From Neofusicoccum parvum (Eukaryota; Ascomycota; Dothideomycetes; Botryosphaeriales; Botryosphaeriaceae): DNA of 64,000 nt. Within the stretch, counting starts at the first letter, position 1. Every line of letters starts with the position of its first letter. Below the pieces are notes generated by a model. That model was given only the letters and a program-made list of their open reading frames with translations. It was not told the DNA's origin and searched no databases. The stretch is from positions 2,444,760-2,508,759 of the forward strand of contig CP087213.1 in assembly GCA_020912385.1 (NCBI GenBank), in the 5' to 3' direction. The position numbers were made by a program, and so were the translations under genes. Positions 1-10,411 of this stretch are shown piece by piece.

Positions 1-1
1 C

Positions 2-223
2 GTTGCAACAAGTTCAGAACACTTGGGCTTCGGTCATGGCAAGCACGCTTGTCCCGGACGGTTCTTTGCAGCAAATGAGCTCAAGATAGTCCTGTCTCAC
101 CTTCTCATGAAGTTCGACTGGAAGCTTGTCGATGGCGAAAAGCGGCCTGAGGATATCCAATGGAGCGACATGATCGCTCCGAATCCGGCCGCAAGGATAA
201 TGTACAAGGCAAGGAAAGTGTAG
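2..223 (+). CDS. Cytochrome P450, C-terminal end (5' cut by window)
   Basis: Only the last 73 codons are in the window. The frame is open from base 2 and reads through the P450 heme-binding signature FGHGKHACPGRFFA; its cysteine is the axial thiolate ligand of the heme iron. The next helix (ELKIVLSHLL) and a short C-terminal strand region (ending YKARKV) complete the fold, with the stop at 221-223. In the P450 family this end carries the heme pocket of a monooxygenase, usually anchored in the ER by an N-terminal helix that lies outside the window. The motif style is that of fungal secondary-metabolism P450s. The substrate cannot be told. A rhodopsin-like gene on the other strand ends 35 bp downstream, so the two genes converge. 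Confidence 0.9.
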   Translation, partial: VATSSEHLGFGHGKHACPGRFFAANELKIVLSHLLMKFDWKLVDGEKRPEDIQWSDMIAPNPAARIMYKARKV

Positions 224-257
224 AAGGATTAGATTGTCATGTATTCGTGGTTCCCTA

Positions 258-1549
258 TTAGTAGTAGCTATTATTCAACTTCGTGCGACTAGTCTTGCTG
301 CCCTCGATGACAGTCGTGACTACCACATCGGTCTCCTTCAAAATGTGTTTCTGGCTGTCGGCATCTCCATACGGGTCCCGGTTCGCCACGTGCTCAGGGT
401 CGTATGCGGCGGACGTGACCACGAGGTTGTTCATCTTCACGGAGCCCTTGCGGTGCGCGCTCCTTCTCTGGCCCGAAAAGGCTAGCCCAGATCTGCTGCC
501 TGCGGGGCCGCTGCTGCCGGCCGCGGAGCTACGCAGGAACGGGATGTACTTGAAGAGCGGACGCAGGGGGGCGAGGGACCCAGCGACGATGCCTACGCCC
601 TCTTCGACGAGCGACCACACAGCGATTGGGGCCACACCGTAAAGGAACTCGGCCGGGTCGTTATAAAGGACGAGGTAGCGGAGGCGTACGATTGTCGCCG
701 TGCTGGCGCTGTTATATGCGAGTTTCTCGTTAGAGCAAAGTCCTGGCTAAAGGCAAAAGAGTTGGTGGGGTAGGGGTCTCTCACAACGCGCCCATTGCCA
801 GGATGATGGATACCGAGACCTTGGTGCGCCGCTTTAGCTGGACGTCATGAAGCATAAAGGCCGGGAGGACAGCCAGCGTCCAGTCTGTCAGAATGCACTC
901 AGCCGAGTAGAAGTAGCCGATGTTGGCGTTCGTGGTCGGGGCCCCACAGGTGCCTTCGGCGCCGCCCCAGCTGGCTGCGAACGGTCGACAGTAGGTGACA
1001 ATGACGATTTCGAACACGCCCGACGAAATCACCGTGATGCCTATGATCGCGTATAGAGCGTATCTGAAGCCTGGCTTGGTTGCTATGCGCAGCAGGGAAA
1101 CGCAGATACTGCACTTGACAGGAATTGTCGTCAGGCAGTAAATGAGCTGCGCGTGGACGAACCACTTGAAGACTGTCAGTCGCAGGGAGAGGCTTGCTGG
1201 ATGGACGGCGCGAAGTACTTACCTTGCGGCCTTGCATGTTATCATAGTCACTGAGCTGAGCGGCTCGAGCGCCTGCGCCATGGTATACCGTCAAGATGAC
1301 CAGTGAGCAAGTGATCGAGAAGGTTATCTAAGGTAAACGGTAGTAAGCCACCGTGAGAGTCTTGGTGAGATGAACAGGGCAACGTACTAAGCCTACGATC
1401 ATGAGCCAGTCATCGAGGCCTAAAGCGTTGATCTTCCAACGCACGAGTGTTCGAGCGATAACAGTGAGCCAGGTGAGAGCGAGTAGGACGACAATCAACT
1501 CCAGGAGTCCCCAGCCGGAGGGTGTGGGAATTGATGCCGTTGAAGTCAT
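258..1549 (-). CDS. Fungal rhodopsin-like integral membrane protein (four exons)
   Basis: Exons on the minus strand are 1388-1549, about 1219-1327, 785-1172 and 258-708. Introns are 1328-1387 (60 nt), about 1173-1218 (46 nt; the donor could shift by 4 nt, but this choice keeps the frame) and 709-784 (76 nt, joining GAF|ASTATIVRL). The protein starts MTSTASIP, has a first hydrophobic helix (LELIVVLLALTWLTVI) followed by an RW..NALGLDDWLM stretch, and then further hydrophobic helices (FSITCSLVILTV, ALYAIIGITVISSGVFEIVIV, LTDWTLAVLPAFML). A polar tail of about 100 residues follows. This matches the 'fungal rhodopsin domain' membrane proteins, which have seven helices and a conserved GxDDW-like motif and whose function is largely unknown. 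It is not a retinal rhodopsin by anything visible. The start is the first ATG in frame before helix 1. Confidence 0.82.
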
Positions 1550-2697
1550 CGCGGTCTTTGGTGAGAGGAAACCTCGGCGGGTGCATGCGCGTCTGGAGTA
1601 TATCTAAATCGTCTGCAGAGCTGAGCATGGCGGGGACGCAGGCTCGATTGCGGCTGAACCAAGCATGACACGGACCTGAACTCAGCCCGGAACCGCCTTG
1701 TATTTCCAAAGTCTCTTCGTGTCTCAGATTCACCACATTGGCCGTTCTCATGCTCTTGTTCCGCGTGGCAGCACGGCCGACGGATGCTTAGTCTTCGGTT
1801 ACGCGGTACGAAGAAATGATTGCAGCGATCAGGGAGGACTAGTCGGAAAATTTCAATGCGCCTCACTGAACAATGAGTCGCGCACTGGCAGGCCCTCGAG
1901 AGCAGCGTTGCAGCTCATCCACGAGTGTGCTTCAACCCCCGAATGTGCTGAGGCTGCTTGCGTCCTACACCTTTTAGCTCGAGCAAGACGAGCATCAGAC
2001 GAGGATACTGGAGAGACAAAATTGAGCGTTGGCAATGCCCTGGGCTGACAGTAAAGGTTCGCGGCGAAAGGAGGCTTGTCGCCATCTCGGCCGTTAGAAG
2101 GGAATGAATGAATCGTGAGGCACGGTGTGGCGGCGGTAGGGGCATACAATATGTCCGGTCGCTTGAACATCTGCTGCTTTTGTATAACGCAACGACATGC
2201 TTGTGCCCAATCACAGGTCGTGGACGTTGTTGTGTTGTGTTAAATGTGGCTAGCGACAACGGGCCACTCCGCTTCGACAGACTTGTGGCAATCCCCGGCG
2301 GCCCTTCCGTGCTAGAAACGCCACAGCGTGTGAGTTCGAGTCATATCGTCGTCTTCTGGATCCTATCGTAATCGACGTTGTGGGGGCGCGGGCCCGCTGG
2401 AGTGCGTACGATGGCTACTGTGTACGAGAACTAGTCGGCCCGTTAGCTACCCCGGCCCTGGCTAGCCAGCAGTGACACCTTACCCTACGCATGCTGCTTG
2501 CGGGTCTTGCTTGTATGCAGCGTCATTAATGAAAGGGGAGGTGGGGGAGCATGAAGAGACAGCCAGCCCGGCTATTTACTGCGCTGTCACCAGCTTGACC
2601 GTTAAGTCTGCCGGAACCTTCGAAGACTAACGATCGGGTGGCTCATCTCGTCTCAGATCCTGCCTGGGCACCACTTGCTCCACTTTCAGCCTCAACC
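1550..2697. other. Intergenic, divergent promoter region
   Basis: This is 1.15 kb between two divergently transcribed genes, the rhodopsin-like gene (-) and the dehydrogenase gene (+). All reading frames are short and show no family motif. I see no RNA gene. The region must hold both promoters. Confidence 0.6.
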
Positions 2698-3887
2698 ATG
2701 CTCCCAGAAATTACCATTGACGATGCGAGCTTTGCCTCCCTCAAGGGCCAAGTCGTGCTCATTACAGGTATGTAAGATCACGGCTGTTGCACATACCTTA
2801 TTGTCCCGTTTCAATGTTCACCCTACGCCACATGATGCGATCGTCTTTCTGACCAGCCTACTGCCACGCACAGGGGGCTCATCTGGTATTGGCCTTGCGA
2901 CCGTCAAATTGATGTTATCGCTGGGAGCATTCGTGGTCGCAGGAGACATCAATGAGCCGCCAGTGCCACCGACGGAGCACCTGTCGTTCCAGCGCACCGA
3001 CGTGACCAGCTGGAAGGACCTATCCGCTCTGTTCAAGAAGGCCAAGGCGCTCCATGGGCGCATCGACCATGTCTTTGCCAATGCTGGTATCTCCACGCGC
3101 GTCAATTACCTGGAACAGGACGTGGATGAGAACGGCGACCTGCTGGAACCATCGTTCCAGGTCATCGATGTCAACCTGCGAGGTGTGCTTAACACGGCAA
3201 CTTTGGCGCTATACTACCTGAGACCTGAGAGACAGGAGGGCGGTGGGAGCATTGTTCTGACTGCGTCATCCACGAGTAAGCGCCTTCAAAATTTCAGACC
3301 ATTGTTCCTATAGAATGTGGGCGCCTTAGGATATCGCTAATTCCTGGTTTTGTTATAGGCTTCCAAACGATGCGTGCTACTGACTACGGTAAGTCCCCAC
3401 AATAAACCGTGTGTAGGGAGTGAGATGATTCTCAAACGTTGCGGAGACGGTAGCCAAAGCTGCCGGGTCTATCTCGCAGATACATTCTGAGTATAACTGA
3501 CGCGTCTGGCCAGCGATCTCAAAACACGGCGTCCTCGGTGTGATGCGTGGTTTGCTTCCGAACATCAAATCCGCGAATCTTCCAATCCGGCTCAACATTA
3601 TCAACCCTGCCTGGACCGACACAGGCATTGTACCGGCTGCGGTCGTTGAATCGGTGGGAGCCAAGGCGCAACCACCTTCAGTAGTTGCGCGGTCAGCAGC
3701 GATGCTAATGACGGATGAGTCAAGGAACGGGCAGGCTATCTACTCGGCGGAAAGCAAACTCTACGAAATCGAGCAGGCCGTCCTACAGCCGGCGGCAGCG
3801 ACTATTGTTGCCGATAGGATGAGCGAGGACGAAGTGTTCAAGTTGCTGCTACAGAAGATGGGCGGAGAATACCAAGACAAGGTGTAA
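2698..3887 (+). CDS. Short-chain dehydrogenase/reductase (SDR), four exons
   Basis: Exons are 2698-2767, 2874-3275, 3359-3388 and 3514-3887, giving 291 residues. The start is the ATG at 2698 (MLPEITIDD...), which puts the Rossmann motif TGGSSGIG at residues ~23-30 across intron 1. After splicing the classic SDR marks are present: the NAG strand motif (FANAGIS), the catalytic serine strand (IVLTASSTS) and YAISK, the catalytic Tyr-x-x-x-Lys, which is completed only by joining exons 3 and 4. This is the usual size of a classical SDR (about 250-300 residues), so it is predicted to be an NAD(P)-dependent soluble oxidoreductase. The P450 about 2.5 kb upstream hints at a shared metabolic setting, but no cluster backbone enzyme is visible. 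Substrate unknown. Confidence 0.88.
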
Positions 3888-4079
3888 GGCTTAGTGGTCC
3901 TTGGAACAGTGCAATGATTGTTTTGTTCTGCTGGAGATAAAGTTTTAGCAGAGTTCCAATTATGTGGTTGAAACAGCCCATCAACCTCTATGACAAGGAA
4001 ATCTGTTCTTGAGTTCACTACTTGCAAGTGCTTTTCACTCTTTGCCATAGTACACTTTTGTGTTATATTACAGTTGATG

Positions 4080-4700
4080 TCTCGCTATAGCTTTAGCTGC
4101 CTCACTATGCCATGATAACGACTATTTAAATGACGCCGTGCCAGTACTACCTCCTACATGGCTTACTAGACGGCCTTCTTTTCGTCGTTGGAAAGAGGTA
4201 GTCTCCCGCAGTTCTTTCCACTTCTCTCTCTTTATTGGTTATTAAGAGATGTAAGAACCAGTGTTATTTACCTGCCGACCACGGACAAAGACGAGAGGCT
4301 GGAACGGAGGACTGTACAGCTGTTCTAACCAATGACCAACGGACTAGTTCTTAATATAGGCTCACCGGAAGACCCAGAGGAACAAGAAGACTGGGATACC
4401 GACGGTCTAGTACTATCGGAGGAGGCCACGACAACACAGCCCCGACAAGCACGGCCAGGACAACAGGCACGGGAGCCTCCTTCCCTAAAGAACCAATGGC
4501 AAGAGGCACTCCAGCAGGGCCAAGTGTTAAGGCAACTCCGGAAAGCAGTACAACGATGAGAAAGGACCTTCCCACCGGAGTTTGCAACTAAGTTCAAGAT
4601 CTCGATTGCGGAGTGTTCACTAGACCATTAAGGAAACCTCCTCTTTAGGGAAAGGAAATAGGTAGGTGTTTAAAAGAAGGACCGTATAAGATAACTATAT
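4080..4700 (+). repeat. Possible truncated retroelement (LTR-like leader plus start of a gag-like frame)
   Basis: A T-rich leader with a TATA-like actatttaaatg at about 4120 is followed by a 75-codon acidic and glutamine-rich frame (4332-4559, starting MTNGLVLNIG). The frame then breaks and coding-like sequence continues in another frame. The layout resembles the 5' end of a fungal LTR element, but I found no second LTR or target duplication. It could equally be a broken small gene. Confidence 0.3.
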
Positions 4701-4759
4701 CTGTCTGTTCTAGCCACGTGGGTGGATTACGTCACCGAGCCGTGACACATAAAACGACC

Positions 4760-5746
4760 CTAGAAATCCACATTCTCCAACGGATCGACCCAACTAACCA
4801 ACTCATTCTCCTCCGCCTGCACATACATCAACTCAACCCTCTTCCCCTCCCCACCACCACCGCCGCCCGCGCCCTCCACCGCCAGCGCAGCCAACTGCGT
4901 CAAAACCGCTGGCGTCGGCGCATCATCCAGTATCTCCGAGTGAATGTCGCCCAAGCCGCCCTTTCCCGCGACAGCGCGCCGCAGCGGCGGATACGAGGTG
5001 CTGGAGCCGGTCCCGACGGGGCCGAGGTAGTAGACCAGCAGCGTGGAGCCCACGAAGACGCAGGCGATGGGCGTCGTCTTCATGGCACTGTCTTTGATGC
5101 GGCCGGCTATTTCACGTCACGTCAGAGATGGAGGGGAGGGACTTGAGGAGAGTTTCGTTGTTCTGGGAGCTGGTGTTGAAAGGATGGTGTTAAAATCAAA
5201 AAAGAGAAAGCAGAGAAATGGGGAAATTCAGATGCATCTTACATGGTGAAGAACAGGGTCCCCTTGGAGTCGCCGTCGCTGCAGGCAGCGATGCCGCGGG
5301 CCGAGGCCAGCGGCGCCGTCCCCGTCTTCAGCTGATGGAAGCCCGGGCTAAGCCTGCACACCAGCAGCTTGTTCGATTTGCCGTTCACCACGCCGTACAC
5401 GTTGACCTGGTGCTGCTTGTCAGCGTCTTCCCTCATCCCTAAGCCCAGGGGACGCATCGCATACCATCTTGTGGAACAGGACGGAAGTGATTGCCGAAGG
5501 ATTGGTAAGATCGCCGGGAGGGATGTCGCTGGATGAGAACTCCGCCCCACCACGACCGGCGCTTGGATCAGTGGATGGTGGCTCGGTGGTTGGACAGCTG
5601 GCCGGCACAGAGCCCAAGCGCAGCTTCGTTTTACGGGTTTCCGACCAGGGCATCTGGTCCGCCGCCAGCTGCTGCTCCTGGTCGTTGTAGAAGAGGAAGA
5701 AATTCTCTGCATCGAGCGGGTTGGGGATCGAAGTGATGGCCGTCAT
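4760..5746 (-). CDS. Small protein with repeated beta-blade-like segments, possibly a lectin-type propeller (three exons)
   Basis: Minus-strand exons are 5465-5746, 5243-5412 and 4760-5087 (introns 5413-5464 and 5088-5242), giving 259 residues in one frame. The start is the ATG at 5746, just after a TATA-like ctttatatcc. Four or five segments share a pattern of a short polar turn followed by a hydrophobic strand ending in aromatic residues: ENFFLFYND, VNVYGVVNG, KGTLFFTIA, STLLVYYLG and VELMYVQAE, closing with SWVDPLE. This resembles blades of fungal fucose-type beta-propeller lectins, though I cannot confirm the fold and key sugar-binding residues are not obvious. There is no signal peptide. 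A Gly/Glu-rich linker sits near the C-terminus. It lies about 0.6 kb beyond the 3' end of the 1223-residue gene on the same strand and may belong to that block. Confidence 0.62.
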
Positions 5747-6365
5747 TGTGGGTAAGGCACAGGAAGAAGGTGTTTGCACGGATATAAAGAATAGACTGAT
5801 AGCGCCGTGGGAAAGTGCTGCGGATTGGAGCAAAAGACGGAGAGCTCAACCGTTTTTATGCTGTTGCTTTGCGAGCCTTGATGTCATCGTTGATGCTCGT
5901 CCTGTTGATGGCTGCCACCGTCCGAGCTGAACGCCGCACTGCTGATGAAGATGCTGGCTGAGATGGGGTTGATGTGCCAGCCCGCCAGCCCCCTGCGAGT
6001 TGCCCGTTGCGGCGACGTTCTGCGAGCACCAAAATGGTGGCCCCGCATTGAAGATCCCAAAGAACAAGGATCGCTCTGCACGCAATCACGGGCCGGGACG
6101 GACGGGTGGCGTTACCAACAGGCCCGTCGCGCAGCAGAAGGGTAGCACGAAGGTCATGCAAGCCATCGGAAAAGGAGCGCTGATCTGATTCTTAAGCTGT
6201 GATTGGCCATATCAATCGTATTTGACCAACTTGCCAGATCCCTGATTCTCGAAAACTGACTACACTCCCCATCGCATTGCGCAGACGCTTGTATAAAGTA
6301 ATAGCACATGCAACGTCAGGTCAGCGCGCCGATCCGCCGATCCATCGAGAAGCTGAACCAACCCC
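5747..6365. other. Intergenic, no supported gene
   Basis: This is 0.6 kb between two minus-strand genes. Several short overlapping minus-strand frames exist at 5846-6161, none with a clear start, splice structure or motif. A GC-rich decayed small gene cannot be excluded. Confidence 0.5.
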
Positions 6366-9300
6366 TCAGAGAGTTTCCTGCTCCTGCTCCTGCCCCTGGA
6401 GCTGAATCGCACGTTCATACTCCCGCACGATCGCCGGCTCATCCCGGTACTGCATCTCGCACTTCAGCGGAATCGACGACACCCTGAACGGCAGGATCCT
6501 GCACACGGGCAGCACGAAGCTCATCTCCCTGCACATGTCGGGCAGCGCAAAGCCTTTCGTGCTGCGCGGGATGACGCGGAGCGCCAGCCACGGCTCGACC
6601 GCGCCGCTCGCGTTCTCGTGCGCCGTCAGCTGCGTGTATTGAGACTCGATGCTGCTACAGAGAGGTCGCACGAAGTGCGATAATCTACGTACAAACGCGC
6701 GCTATGAAGTCGCGGAAGCGCGTGACGTCACTGTCTTCGCCTCCTCACGTGCCTTCTGCTCAACATCAACCGCCAACCGTTACACTGCGCGAGCACGTTG
6801 AAGCGCACGTTGCTCAGCATCGACGGGCCGGGCCCGGCGTACTCGCTGAGCAGGCACTCTTGGTAACTCGCGTCGTTGGGGGGCCCGGAGGCCAGACGCA
6901 GCTCGAGCGTGAGGGTCTCGAGGCGGTAGGCGGAGCCCGGCACCATGGCGCGCTGCACGATTGAGAAGACCAGGTCCTTTGGAGTGCGGTCGCCGCTCGG
7001 GATGCCAGGGTGCTGCGGGTCGTTGTCGAGGGGTCTGCAGCGGATGTCGTACTCGGGAGGGCCCCCAGTACCCCCTCGAGAGACAGCTTGCCTCGACCGC
7101 GGAAGAGTTCCTGGAAGGGGCTTGCCGTGAGACGAAGCGCCCCCCGGACCCTGGGAGGCACTTTGCCTCGGACGCAGAAGAGGCAGAGGCCCGCGAAGGG
7201 CCTTGAAGTGCGGCGGCGGCGCGCGAGGAGCCCCGTGTCCAGGGCCAAGTTCAAAGCCCAAGCCGACCTGGGGTGCAGCGGCGCCGGCGCTTCGAGGCGG
7301 GGGTGGCTGGCCAGCGGCAGCCCCTCCTTCCGGCGTGCTGCCCCTTCCAGACCTCGAGCTCTCCGGCGCTTCAGCCCGCGAGAGGGAGAGCGAATGGACA
7401 GTCGCGGCCTCGGTCACGGGCGGAAACGCCACCGCGGTGCCCCGCGTCAACCCGCCAGCTGCACCACCCTGCTGTCCCGAGCGTTGCGCGGGGCCGCCGA
7501 TCACCAGCTGGTAGATGGGGTTGTTCAGCTGGATGCCGACCATGGCGGCGTTGGGCACGTCGTCTTGGTACAGCGGCGGCGAGTCGGTGCCGCTTGCCGC
7601 TCCAAAGTGATTCAGAACGCCATTGACATCCGCTGCCCAGGCTGGAAAGAGCAACGTGCGCGTCTCCGGGTCAGCTTGCTTGCCCCACTTGAACACGGAT
7701 TGGGCATGTGGGATGCGGCTGTCCTGAGGGGGGTCAGCTTGCGATGGCGGCTGTGGCGGGCTGGGATCGTTGGGGCGCGTCCATTCACGCGTGTGCCAGG
7801 AGGTGGGATTGGGATCTTGGTCCGGCAAGGTGAAGATGCGCTTGTACTGCGTCTCAATGTGGTGCGAGTCGAGCTCCGCGGCGGCGATGAATGACTGCTG
7901 GTGTGGCGGCTGTGTAAACGTGATGGACTCGAGACCAGGATCTCCCGGGAGCTGACCCAGGATGCACAGCATGACGCCTTTCGCCACGTCGAGGTTGTCT
8001 TGACGGAGGATTGGGGCCGTGTCGCTGATGCCGCTGAGCTGCACTGTAACTTTGAGGTCTCGGTAGTGTGTGACTGCAGCCGACCGCATGAGAAAGCCGT
8101 AAGTGGGGATATGGACCGGAAGTTCTCGGGGTGGGGTTGCATCAAGGTGCGAGTGAATCATGCCATGGATGGACCGGCGCACCTTGTCCACGCCCGAGAG
8201 GAGCTTGCCGAGGCTCAATGCCCCGTCGACCAGCGCGTCAGTCCAGTTGCGGTCGACGTGGAAGAAGCAGAGCGTCTCGGGGCCAAGATGCGATGGATCG
8301 GTGATGAGGTAGTGGGCCGGAATGCCGTACAGAAACATCCTATCGAGCACCCACTTCAGAACAACCATCCAGTCGGTCGACGCCGGGGTGTTTTGCTCAT
8401 CGTAGCGCTGAGCATCGCCGCCATCAGCGCTCGCCATGAGCCTGCTGCAAGTGGAAGCCGCATGCTTCTCAAACAGACTCTGCACCAGCGGGCCGTGGTA
8501 CGACAGGTCCAATGGCTCCGGCGGTTGCTGCTGCCACCGGTCCGCCATGCTGCCGCCGGGCGCGTGGAGGCCCCTGCCATGTTTGTGCAGGTCATTGAGC
8601 CTCGGAATCGTGTCGAGAAGACTGCGGACTGTTTCCTCTCGCGTCTTGTAGGCCCGCCGGCCACGCAGGACTTCGGCTTTGGCGCCTTCCATGGCTCCGT
8701 GGTGGATGGCAGTGCGCAGCCTCCCGAGTGCGGCAGTAAAAACCTCGTCTGCCATTGCCAGTGTGCGGCCGAGCTGCCAGGCCGTCGAGTAGGTGATGTC
8801 CATCAGCCCGACCTCGGGGTCCATGGCCTGCAAGTCAGTTCCAGAGTCAGAGAGCCATGCCATGGCGCTGCCATTCCGCGCGTCAGATTGGAGCGGATAA
8901 GGCACGCGAGTCGGTGTCAGTGGCCCGCGTACAATTGCTGCCGTGATCTCGCCCGTCGCTGTGCGATGCTTGGCGAGAGTGAAGCCGTCCTGAAGACGCC
9001 GTCGCAGCCGGTCGTCCATGGGTTTTGCGTTGATGACCGAGTCTGGGGCGCGCAGCACATTCACCCCGAGCCCCAGGTCCTGCAAAGTGTTCTTCATGTC
9101 AAACGATCCTTCGGGGAGCGTGACGAAATTCCAGCTGTGCAGAGACGACATGGCAACGTAGGACGGCTGGTTGGCCCAGCGCTCGTTCATGAACTCCGAC
9201 TCCACGCCCTCCAAGGAAACGAGATGAGCAACGACAGGCTGGGGCTGGGTGTTGGCGAGTGGGCCGGTGCGGTGCGCGACAACGACACCAAAGACGCCGT

Positions 9301-10168
9301 TGTCTTCGACTCCCGCTTCGGCCATGCCCGTCGTGTTGATGTCTCGGACGTGCGCCATATACTTGTAGCGCGATATGTCGGGCCCTCGCTGCTCCTCCTG
9401 TGGGAGTGTGCCGTCGTCCTTGTAGCTGGTGACGAGCTCTGTGAAGAGCTTGGAGGGGACAAAGACGACGTCGGTCATCTCGTCGTCGGACACTCCGCTC
9501 AGTGTTGCTTTAACAGGAGAGATGGTTGACGCCAGTTTTGGCACATCGACCGCCTTCATGGTCACGGCCTGGGTCTGGGTTTGGCTCACCGGGCGTTTCA
9601 GTGTCGTCTGCGAGAAAAGACTGCCAGGACCGTCCAGCCGATCGGCGGAAAGAGTAAGCTCGTCGGCGGTGAAGACGAGGAGGGCGAGCCATGGCACCCT
9701 GTTCCGGTGCCAGTCCGGCGATGATTCGTCTGGCTTGTGGCTCGCAGAACTGGCCCACGGCAGGTGTGGGTCGGCCAACACGACGTGCGGCAGCGTCTTC
9801 GCGAGCGCTCCGTGGCCCTGCGGCGGGAACGAGGAATGGATGGCTCCGTCGGGCAGGCTGAACCTGGGAGCAACAACCTCGAATTTCTGGGAGACAGGCT
9901 CGTACCCGGGCTGGGGGACGGCCAAGTCTTCGCCCGTTGCTGGCGAAGATATGGCTTGTTCAACCGACATGGAATACACGCCGGCATCCAGCGCCGGCGC
10001 ATAGCAGGAAAACAGCCGCTCATAACCCGGCTCAAGCAGTGGAGGCTCATCTGCGACTCGGCCGTCTTTCTCGGCCAGAAGCCGGTTCTTCACCCGGCGA
10101 CCGTGGCGGAGGACGAGGTTTCGCGGCCCGTAGATGCCGCAGGGATAACGCGTGTACGGGCGAGGCAT
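6366..10168 (-). CDS. Large uncharacterised protein with LPHVVL / VPWLALLVF motifs (two exons)
   Basis: Exons are 6786-10168 and 6366-6654 (intron 6655-6785, donor gtgtaa, acceptor ctgtag), giving 1223 residues. I chose the ATG at 10168 because a minus-strand TATAAATA lies at 10361-10354, too close to the earlier in-frame ATG at 10318 for a usual leader. The N-terminus (MPRPYTRYPC) is followed by DAGVYSMSVEQ, FEVVAPRFSLPDG, LPHVVL (126-131), LPW (136-138) and VPWLALLVF (158-166). Further on come SLHSWNFVTLPEG and TAWQLGRTLAMAD. These are strings I associate with large uncharacterised bacterial proteins found beside GVHLHW-type and DUF6603 proteins. There is no signal peptide or membrane helix, so a cytosolic location is likely. 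A Pro/Gly/Arg-rich insert (bases about 7080-7420) separates the last conserved block. Function unknown. It is transcribed divergently from the 1386-residue gene. Confidence 0.72.
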
Positions 10169-10190
10169 GATGGCGGCTTCGGGATTGGGT

Positions 10191-10306
10191 CTTTGCTGTT
10201 GGAGGAGAGGGATGTGTGCACAGAGGACTCGTGTGTTAACTGTGTTATCTTTGCTGTTGGAGGAGAGAGCTGTGTGCGCAGAGGACTCATGTGTTAACTG
10301 TATTCC
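10191..10306. repeat. Two tandem copies of a 58-bp repeat in a divergent promoter
   Basis: Units 10191-10248 and 10249-10306 both begin ctttgctgttggaggag, contain a gtgttaactgt segment with the GTTAAC palindrome, and differ at only a few bases. They lie between the ATG at 10168 (-) and the shared TATA element, so they fall in the 5' leader of the minus gene and the upstream region of the plus gene. Confidence 0.9.
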
Positions 10307-10352
10307 GGCGGGCACCAATGCGGCATGGGTGTGCAGCTGGCCGTGGGAACGC

Positions 10353-10361
10353 GTATTTATA
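10353..10361. promoter_or_regulatory. Shared TATA element of two divergent genes
   Basis: The plus strand reads TATTTATAG and the minus strand reads CTATAAATA. The canonical TATAAATA faces the minus gene; its leader would run from about 10330 to the ATG at 10168. The plus gene's ATG at 10412 (context cgccATGGc) sits about 50 bp downstream on the other side. The whole ATG-to-ATG gap is 243 bp. Confidence 0.55.
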
Positions 10362-10411
10362 GGCTGCGATGCCCCCAGCTACTCGACAACAACGAACCCA
10401 AACCATCCGCC

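Noticed and set aside
5846..6161. Small minus-strand gene between the propeller-like gene and the 1223-residue gene
   Set aside because: Overlapping frames with no splice logic, motif or conserved start.
7901..9529. 542-codon plus-strand frame
   Set aside because: Antisense shadow of the 1223-residue gene, without motifs.
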